Shown piece by piece: positions 57,937 to 64,000 of a stretch of DNA of 64,000 nucleotides (position 1 is its first letter; every line of letters begins with the position of its first letter). The notes beneath the pieces are model-generated. The model saw nothing but the letters and a program-made list of their open reading frames with translations, was not told the DNA's origin and did no database searches. The stretch covers positions 4,661 to 68,660 of the forward strand of contig NZ_QRMP01000016.1 in the NCBI RefSeq assembly GCF_003473295.1, written 5' to 3'. A program made the translations under genes and the position numbers. This DNA is from Parabacteroides sp. AM08-6. GTDB taxonomy: Bacteria; Bacteroidota; Bacteroidia; Bacteroidales; Tannerellaceae.

Positions 57937-60285
57937 ATGAATAATATGCGATTTATACTTTCAAAAACAATCCTGGTTGCAGGAGCCATCGGACTATTGC
58001 TCCCCGCTTCCACACAAGCCTCGACAACCGACACGGATAAAAAACTGACGGAATATGTCCGTCCTTTAGTGGGTACGGACGGATTCGGGAATGTATACCC
58101 CGGTTCACAAGTGCCTTTCGGAGGTATCCAGATTAGTCCGGATACGGATTTCGACTATTATGATGCCGCTTCCGGCTACAAGTACAAACACACAACCCTG
58201 CTGGGTTTCAGCCTGTCGCATCTCAGCGGAACAGGCATTCCGGACCTCGGAGATTTCCTCTTCATGCCCGGAACCGGTAAAATCCGACTGACACCCGGCA
58301 CGCACGAAAACCCGGATGTCGGCTACCGCTCCCGCTACAGCCACGACCAGGAATGGGCTTCCCCCAACTATTACGGCGTACATTTACAAGACTACAACGT
58401 AAAGGCCGAAATGACTTCCGGCGTGAGAAGCGGCATGTTCCGTTTCACTTATCCCCAATCGGACAGTTCTTTCATCCTGTTAGACCTGAAACACACGCTT
58501 TGGCAGAAATGCAAATGGGCGAATATACGGATGCTGAACGACTCTACTTTAACCGGATACAAGCTGGTGAAAGGATGGGGACCGGAACGGCACATATACT
58601 TCACCGCCGTATTCTCCAAACCGTTGACGGATTTTGGTTTCGTACAAGACAGCATCCCCGTCCTCTACAACACCTCCCGTTTCCGCAGCACGATGGAAGC
58701 TTGGGGCGAAGATATCAAATGCTGGATACGTTTCAAGACAAAAGCAAATGAAGAAGTGTACGTCAAAACCGCTATCTCCGCCGTAAGCACGGACGGAGCC
58801 TGCATGAACCTGAAGGAACTGGACGGTCTGACGTTCGATGCCTTAAAAACACTCGGAGAAAAGAAATGGGAAGAAGAACTTTCCCGCTTTTCCATCGAAG
58901 GAAACCCAAAACAAAAAGAGACATTCTATACTTCCGTCTACCATTCATTCCTGCATCCTTTCATCTTCCAGGATGCTGACGGACAGTTCCGCGGGTTGGA
59001 CAAAAACATTGAAAAAGCAGAAGGCTTCACCAACTATACCGTATTCTCCCTGTGGGATACCTATCGTGCTTTCCATCCATTGTTGAACCTGGTTCACTCG
59101 GATGTAAACGCGGATATTGCCAACTCCATGCTTGCCCATTACGACAAAAGCGTGGAGAAGATGCTTCCTATCTGGTCGTTCTACGGAAATGAGACCTGGT
59201 GCATGATAGGTTATCATGCCGTTTCCGTTTTAGCAGATATGATTGTCAAAGAAATCCCCGGTTTCGATTACGAACGGGCATACGAAGCAATGAGAACAAC
59301 GGCCATGAACCCGCATTACGACTGCCTTCCCGAATATAATCAATTAGGATGGGTTCCTTACGACAAAGAAAAAGAATCCGTATCCAAGACCCTCGAATAT
59401 GCTTTCGACGACTATTGTATCGCCCAGGCAGCCCGCAAACTGGGAAAAACAGACGACTACCATTATTTCCTGAACCGCTCCCTCTCTTATCAGAACCTGA
59501 TAGACCCGGAAACAAAGTACATGCGCGGACGCGACAGCAAAGGCAACTGGCGTACGCCTTTCGCTCCTATTGCCTACCAGGGACCGGGGTCGGTCAACGG
59601 CTGGGGAGATATTACAGAAGGCTTTACCATGCAATATACTTGGTATGTTCCCCAAGACGTACAGGGATACATCAATGCCATGGGGAAAAAACTGTTCGAG
59701 GCCCGTTTGGACTCCATGTTTACTATCGAACTGCCGGACGATATTCCCGGTGCGCACGATATACAAGGCCGCATCGGAGCCTATTGGCACGGGAACGAGC
59801 CTTGCCATCAAATTATCTACCTGTACAATTACCTGAAACAGCCTTGGAAATGCCAGAAATGGATACGCCAAGTGTCCGATTCTTTCTACGGGAACGAACC
59901 GGGCTCATTAAGTGGGAACGATGACTGCGGCCAAATGTCTGCCTGGTATATCTTCAATACGATGGGCTTCTACCCCACCGCACCTTCCAGCAACATATAC
60001 AACATCGGTTCACCCACCTTGCCCGCGGTAGACATGCGAATGACAAACGGGAAACATATCCGGGTAACCACCGAAAACTGGTCGCCCCAGAATGTCTACA
60101 TCCGCAAAATGTATCTGAACGGCAAAGAGTACGATAAATCCTACCTCACTTACGAAGATATTCGCAACGGAGCCGACATTAAATTCGTAATGAGCCGAAC
60201 CCCGAACAAAAAACGGGCCGTTTCAGCAGGAAGCATTCCTCCGTCCCTGTCCGCACCGAACAAGACGATGGAATATAAGAAATAA
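57937..60285 (+). CDS. GH92-family alpha-mannosidase, secreted
   Basis: A 782-residue exo-alpha-mannosidase. The frame opens at 57910; I choose the Met at 57937 (MNNMRFILSKT) because a clean signal peptide ending in STQAS follows (57946 is also possible). The hallmark start VRPLVGTDGFGNVYPGSQVP begins the beta-sandwich domain, and the barrel has YTVFSLWDTYRAFHPLL, GNEPCHQIIYLY and GNDDCGQMSAW. Compared with the first GH92, the motif NEDCGQ is NDDCGQ. It has a signal-peptidase-I type signal rather than a lipobox, so the two enzymes may sit in different places. Confidence 0.93.
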   Translation: MNNMRFILSKTILVAGAIGLLLPASTQASTTDTDKKLTEYVRPLVGTDGFGNVYPGSQVPFGGIQISPDTDFDYYDAASGYKYKHTTLLGFSLSHLSGTGIPDLGDFLFMPGTGKIRLTPGTHENPDVGYRSRYSHDQEWASPNYYGVHLQDYNVKAEMTSGVRSGMFRFTYPQSDSSFILLDLKHTLWQKCKWANIRMLNDSTLTGYKLVKGWGPERHIYFTAVFSKPLTDFGFVQDSIPVLYNTSRFRSTMEAWGEDIKCWIRFKTKANEEVYVKTAISAVSTDGACMNLKELDGLTFDALKTLGEKKWEEELSRFSIEGNPKQKETFYTSVYHSFLHPFIFQDADGQFRGLDKNIEKAEGFTNYTVFSLWDTYRAFHPLLNLVHSDVNADIANSMLAHYDKSVEKMLPIWSFYGNETWCMIGYHAVSVLADMIVKEIPGFDYERAYEAMRTTAMNPHYDCLPEYNQLGWVPYDKEKESVSKTLEYAFDDYCIAQAARKLGKTDDYHYFLNRSLSYQNLIDPETKYMRGRDSKGNWRTPFAPIAYQGPGSVNGWGDITEGFTMQYTWYVPQDVQGYINAMGKKLFEARLDSMFTIELPDDIPGAHDIQGRIGAYWHGNEPCHQIIYLYNYLKQPWKCQKWIRQVSDSFYGNEPGSLSGNDDCGQMSAWYIFNTMGFYPTAPSSNIYNIGSPTLPAVDMRMTNGKHIRVTTENWSPQNVYIRKMYLNGKEYDKSYLTYEDIRNGADIKFVMSRTPNKKRAVSAGSIPPSLSAPNKTMEYKK

Positions 60286-60295
60286 ACAACCTTTT

Positions 60296-61600
60296 TCATG
60301 GAGCCGGCCTATCACCTTTTGAGAACCGGCTCCACAATTTCGTTTGTACGATTCCACGTAAAGACAAATAGACGAGGAAAGCCATCCAAAGCGCATGATT
60401 TCCCATCTCTCCTTCAAAAAGATAATAAACAAGGAAGAAACACCCTGAAGCGACCAACATCGCCCACAGCATCTGACGGGTAGCCGTAGCCCCTATCAAA
60501 ATGCCATCCCAAAGGAAAGCTGCAAAACCAGCCAACGGGACGGCCAATACCCAATAAAAATAACTCCCGGCCTCGTGAATAACTGAAACATCATTCGTCA
60601 GCAGTCCCAAAAAACCCTTTCCCCCCGCCGCATACAAAACGGTAAAGAACAAAGATAGCCCGACACCCCAACCGAACAACAACCGTATCATCCTGTTCAA
60701 TGCCTGCTTGTTGCGAGCACCGATATACCGCCCTGCCAAAGCTTCCCCTGCATAAGCAAAACCATCCATAATGTAAGAAAACAACGTAAACAACTGCATT
60801 AACAGCGTGTTCACCGCCAGCACGACATCCCCCTGCCTGGCTCCTGTCGAAGTAAAAAAGGTTGTGACAGCCACTAAGCATAAAGTCCGGAAAAAGATAT
60901 CGCTATTCAACGAAAAGAAACGGCGCATAGCCGCCTTCTCTCCTATTTCTCTCCAACGAACATTCACCTTCAACCGCCCATAATACCGGAACCAGAGCAA
61001 AACAGCCATCAGCAGGCCGCCATACTGGGCAAGCAACGTGCCCAAAGCAACCCCTTCCACCTTCATTCCCAATAAAAAGACAAAACTCAGGCTGGCTACG
61101 ATATTGACAACATTCTGCGTAATGGCAATAAACATCGGGAAACGGGAATTTTGCATCCCGATATACCAACCGGCAAAGCCATATAATCCCAACACTGCCG
61201 GAGCTCCCCAAATACATATATTAAAATAAACCGTTGCCAGCCGCTCCACTTCCGGCGTCGTTTCAATCAGGGCAAAAGCCAATTTCCGTATCGGATACTG
61301 CAACAGCAACAAACAAAGAGAGATACACACACCGACACTGACAGCACGAAGCAACACACGAACCACCTCACGTAAATCCCGGCTACCGAAAGCCTGCGAA
61401 GTCATACCGCTCGTTCCCATCCTGAGAAAGCCGAAAACCCAATAAATAATCGTAAACAACATTCCCCCTACGGCAATAGCCCCAATATAAGAAGCCGCTC
61501 CCAAATGCCCGACAATAGCCACATCAATCAATCCCAGCAAAGGAACAGTGATATTGGAAATGATGGAAGGAATAGCCAATTGAAGTATCTTTTTGTTCAT
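60296..61600 (-). CDS. MATE-family efflux transporter
   Basis: A protein of about 434 residues with 12 predicted membrane helices. It starts at Met 61600 (MNKKILQLAIPSIISNITVP); the frame extends upstream to 61627, but those residues are polar. Family blocks are GLIDVAIVGHLGAASYIGAI in helix 2 and GMTSQAFGSRD at the start of the loop. It exports cationic drugs or metabolites in exchange for Na+ or H+. It is monocistronic, converging with the GH92 gene with 10 bp between the stops. Confidence 0.93.
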   Translation of the reverse strand: MNKKILQLAIPSIISNITVPLLGLIDVAIVGHLGAASYIGAIAVGGMLFTIIYWVFGFLRMGTSGMTSQAFGSRDLREVVRVLLRAVSVGVCISLCLLLLQYPIRKLAFALIETTPEVERLATVYFNICIWGAPAVLGLYGFAGWYIGMQNSRFPMFIAITQNVVNIVASLSFVFLLGMKVEGVALGTLLAQYGGLLMAVLLWFRYYGRLKVNVRWREIGEKAAMRRFFSLNSDIFFRTLCLVAVTTFFTSTGARQGDVVLAVNTLLMQLFTLFSYIMDGFAYAGEALAGRYIGARNKQALNRMIRLLFGWGVGLSLFFTVLYAAGGKGFLGLLTNDVSVIHEAGSYFYWVLAVPLAGFAAFLWDGILIGATATRQMLWAMLVASGCFFLVYYLFEGEMGNHALWMAFLVYLSLRGIVQTKLWSRFSKGDRPAP

Positions 61601-61663
61601 GTACGCACAATCTGAATTGGAAGCCAAAGATAGTTATAAAACCGATTATCCGCAGCATTGCTT

Positions 61664-63808
61664 TCATATTCCCGTGCCAAAACGCGATGCATCAACTTCT
61701 TTTCTTTCCTTTTCTTTATAACCGCCAAAGCTATACCGGAATACAACTGTCACATTACGGGTATCCTGCCACAGTTTCATACGGCTTCTCTGTCCCTGTT
61801 CATCCACACGTGTCACAGGCGAACTACCTTCAAACAAATCATTCCCCCGTACCGTCAGGCGCATCTTATCTTTGGCAAATGTCCAAACCAAGCCGGCAGA
61901 AACATTGTGTATCCGTTCTATGTCATATAAGCCCTGAATAACAGGAGAGATGCAATAACCACTCAATTCCAGCGAAAAGTCCCGTTTCGCCGTCAGGAAA
62001 AAAGTATTTGTCAGCTCCGCCCTTCCGAACAGTTTTTTCCGCTCAAAAGAGATATCATATAAAGTCCCTTTATTGTGGATAGCACATCCCATCAACGTCA
62101 ACCGGGAACTCATAAAACCACCTACCTTAAAAGGCAACACAGCCACCATTCCGTACATATTATAAATATCCATATTGATTGTCTGAAAAACAGCACGCAG
62201 TTCATCGTGGCGTTGATAAGTCATTTGTTGTATCTTATCCGGCAGGATATTCGCGAACAATCCGAACACATATTTACTTTTCAGGATATAATTCAGTTGA
62301 AACGAATACGAAAGTTGCGGTTTCAAATCCGGGTTGCCAATCACGGAACTGTAGACATTCATATAATAGGTATTAGGCGTTGTCATCCAATAAGACGGAT
62401 ACGACTTATCACTTGATATAGAAAGTACAAACATGCCGGTAGGAATTACTTTATATGTAAATGTCAGCTGCGGGAAAGGAGATACTTGTTCCCACAATAT
62501 CTTTTTCTTTCCGGCAGAATCGACGGAAGCTTTATAATATTGAAGGGAAAAAGAAGCCTTCAGCGAAATGTTTTCCCCAAACTGTTTGCTAAATCCGACA
62601 AAGCCTCCGAGCGAATAATCTTTTTGTCTTAACCGGAAAGTCCCTTCCGCTGCTTCCGTATCATCAATAGACAAGTCGGATTCATTACGGGTATCCGACA
62701 AAGAAGCATCTGCCCCATAATCCAACACCCACTCTTTTTCAAACTTGCGACTATCGTTTATGTAGAAGTTTCCACGATGAACCTGTTGGCGGGAAAATGT
62801 CTCAATCGTCTGGACATCCTCCTTTTCAAACGTGTTATCCAGATACTGGATATCGTCATTCTTATAAAAAGTATAATCCAGGCCGGCATCAAATCCATTA
62901 TGGCCGGCATAACCAATCCTTGCATTATGCAAATCGGAACCACCTTTAAGTTCCAACCCCGTTTCAACTTTCTGGATACCGACAAAATCCGTCAAAGCTC
63001 CCCTTCGGGAAATCATATTCGGATTGTAAAAACGACCGGTATAAGAAAACGATAACTTATCTTCATTTCTCAAGTCGAAATCGAAAGCCCCCCTTATATT
63101 ATGTGATAAGTCCGAATAATTATTCCAATCCTGTTGGCGGATATCATATGATTTACCGTCCACGGCAGGCTGTGCCGTCATCTCCTCTTCCTGCCGTCCA
63201 TGTCCATAAGAAGCCGAATAAGAGACATCCGCCGAATAACTTTTCCCGACATACGACAAACCGACCCGTCCGGAAGGGGAAAAGAAATGACCTTGCGTAC
63301 CGGTCAGGGAGACCTCACCTTTCAATATATCCCGGAAATTCTTATCATTTTCCATCACAACGTCGATAGCTCCCCCTCTCACCCCATACCGGGGTGGCGC
63401 GCTGTACATGACATCAATCCGCCTCACTTTGGAAGAAGAAGTAGACTTCAGCAATTCGACCAATTGTTCCACCGTCATGGAGCTTTTGCGGCCGTTAAGC
63501 AAAATTGTCGTAGCAGGAGCCCCGATAATCGTTATGTTATCGCCCTCTTTCCGTATGCCCGGCAATTCGCCTATCACGTCAAAAGCATTATCCACCGGTT
63601 TGTTCCTGACTAAATTCGGAATGTCGTATTGCAATTTGCCCCCCGACACCTTTACCAACGGACGTTCCCCTTTCACAAACACAGCCGGCAAATCGATTGT
63701 CATACTATCATTTACCAGAATATGTTCATCCTTGTCCGTACTTTGTGCCGAAACAGACATCTGGCCGAAAAAAAGCCCTGCGCATAAATAATAACAAACA
63801 GATTTCAT
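61664..63808 (-). CDS. Outer-membrane beta-barrel (TonB-dependent receptor-like) protein
   Basis: A protein of about 714 residues. The start at 63808 gives a signal peptide ending in VSAQS; the frame extends to 63889 without support. There is a plug-like domain (about 35-160: IDLPAVFVKGERPLV, DNITIIGAPATTILLNGRKS, RRIDVMYSAPPRYGVRGGAIDVV), then a long aromatic-rich barrel to the C-terminus. It lacks the N-terminal carboxypeptidase-like domain found in SusC proteins and fits the outer-membrane beta-barrel family of Bacteroidota. The ligand is unknown. The upstream gap to a divergent gene holds inverted repeats. Confidence 0.85.
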   Translation of the reverse strand: MKSVCYYLCAGLFFGQMSVSAQSTDKDEHILVNDSMTIDLPAVFVKGERPLVKVSGGKLQYDIPNLVRNKPVDNAFDVIGELPGIRKEGDNITIIGAPATTILLNGRKSSMTVEQLVELLKSTSSSKVRRIDVMYSAPPRYGVRGGAIDVVMENDKNFRDILKGEVSLTGTQGHFFSPSGRVGLSYVGKSYSADVSYSASYGHGRQEEEMTAQPAVDGKSYDIRQQDWNNYSDLSHNIRGAFDFDLRNEDKLSFSYTGRFYNPNMISRRGALTDFVGIQKVETGLELKGGSDLHNARIGYAGHNGFDAGLDYTFYKNDDIQYLDNTFEKEDVQTIETFSRQQVHRGNFYINDSRKFEKEWVLDYGADASLSDTRNESDLSIDDTEAAEGTFRLRQKDYSLGGFVGFSKQFGENISLKASFSLQYYKASVDSAGKKKILWEQVSPFPQLTFTYKVIPTGMFVLSISSDKSYPSYWMTTPNTYYMNVYSSVIGNPDLKPQLSYSFQLNYILKSKYVFGLFANILPDKIQQMTYQRHDELRAVFQTINMDIYNMYGMVAVLPFKVGGFMSSRLTLMGCAIHNKGTLYDISFERKKLFGRAELTNTFFLTAKRDFSLELSGYCISPVIQGLYDIERIHNVSAGLVWTFAKDKMRLTVRGNDLFEGSSPVTRVDEQGQRSRMKLWQDTRNVTVVFRYSFGGYKEKERKEVDASRFGTGI

Positions 63809-63872
63809 GGTATTCGTTTTTCTTGTAAAGTTTATATTTGGCAGCGACAGTTCCAAATATTCCTTTCCTTTA

Positions 63873-63932
63873 GTAAGACTATATAACAACTCCCGGCATG
63901 AATGTTATTTAGTCTTACCAAATAAGCCGGGA
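63873..63932. promoter_or_regulatory. Two interleaved inverted repeats in a divergent promoter region
   Basis: A 16-base inverted repeat with one mismatch (63873-63888 with 63903-63918, GTAAGACTATATAACA and its partner) is interleaved with TCCCGGC/GCCGGGA (63891-63897 with 63926-63932). They lie between the barrel gene and a divergent gene, where operator sites are expected. Confidence 0.6.
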
Positions 63933-63947
63933 TAAGCAAACTTTCCC

Positions 63948-63955
63948 TACATTTG
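63948..63955 (+). promoter_or_regulatory. Bacteroidota -7 element abutting the last gene
   Basis: TACATTTG matches TAnnTTTG and ends 5 bases before the ATG at 63961. If used, the transcript would have almost no leader. Confidence 0.45.
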
Positions 63956-63960
63956 TTTAC

Positions 63961-64000
63961 ATGAAGACTTCATTCAAATACATGATAATACTGGTTATTC
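63961..64000 (+). CDS. Start of a divergent gene, cut by the window edge
   Basis: The last 40 bases read MKTSFKYMIILVI, a lysine-containing start followed by a hydrophobic run, as in a signal peptide or the first membrane helix of a sensor kinase. It is too short to classify. It is supported by the -7 element directly upstream and the inverted repeats in the shared intergenic region. Confidence 0.4.
   Translation, partial: MKTSFKYMIILVI

Noticed and set aside
60300..60333. GGAGCCGG/CCGGCTCC hairpin as a terminator between the second GH92 and MATE genes
   Set aside because: The stem lies within the last codons of the MATE gene and has no T-tract in either direction.

Overview
The window looks like chromosome of a gut Bacteroides-type bacterium. 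Pointers are Bacteroidota promoters of the TAnnTTTG type, a 1111-residue SecA, DUF4290, a hybrid two-component regulator, two GH92 mannosidases and a sugar-degrading gene cluster. The species cannot be named from sequence alone. No rRNA, tRNA, CRISPR array or complete insertion sequence was seen.

Layout. (1) 1-11.4 kb, minus strand, visibly AT-rich: a peptide natural-product locus. In transcription order it encodes a family-2 glycosyltransferase, a second glycosyltransferase that resembles mucin-type polypeptide GalNAc-transferases, a 113-residue precursor (double-glycine leader, six-cysteine block, Pro/Thr tail), an S41 protease, a radical SAM/SPASM maturase, a C39-peptidase ABC exporter, an HlyD adaptor and a GT14 (core-2-type) glycosyltransferase. 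Its last gene, a second S41 protease, survives only as a head and a tail separated by an XRE/DUF1016 nuclease pair. (2) 11.7-18.8 kb, plus: a 22-bp repeat array, an HU-type protein, an Lnb/DUF4105 membrane protein, an alkaline-phosphatase-fold protein without its metal ligands, and SecA. (3) 18.9-26 kb: a remnant of alanine dehydrogenase, a TPR protein, then the minus-strand housekeeping operon DUF4290-murA-rimM-M23-dxr-rseP. (4) 26.1-42.9 kb: a carbohydrate-use cluster (two GH2, two GH43 genes, a glutaminase-A-like protein, GH127) around one hybrid two-component regulator, with no susC/susD in view and with gene remnants on both sides of the regulator. (5) 43.2-45.6 kb: ApbE, Gfo/Idh oxidoreductase and a small membrane protein. 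(6) 45.8-60.3 kb, plus: GH92, a DUF3298 lipoprotein, rsmG, an MBL hydrolase, gcvP, a 41-bp repeat array, a small AraC-type HTH protein, etfB-etfA-acyl-CoA dehydrogenase, and a second GH92. (7) 60.3-64 kb: a MATE exporter, an outer-membrane beta-barrel protein and the start of a divergent gene.

The most interesting region is the first. Its gene content predicts a secreted peptide that is both radical-SAM modified and decorated by enzymes of the two families that start and branch mucin O-glycans. That reading is inference from family resemblance and gene order. No structure of the product can be read from the DNA.
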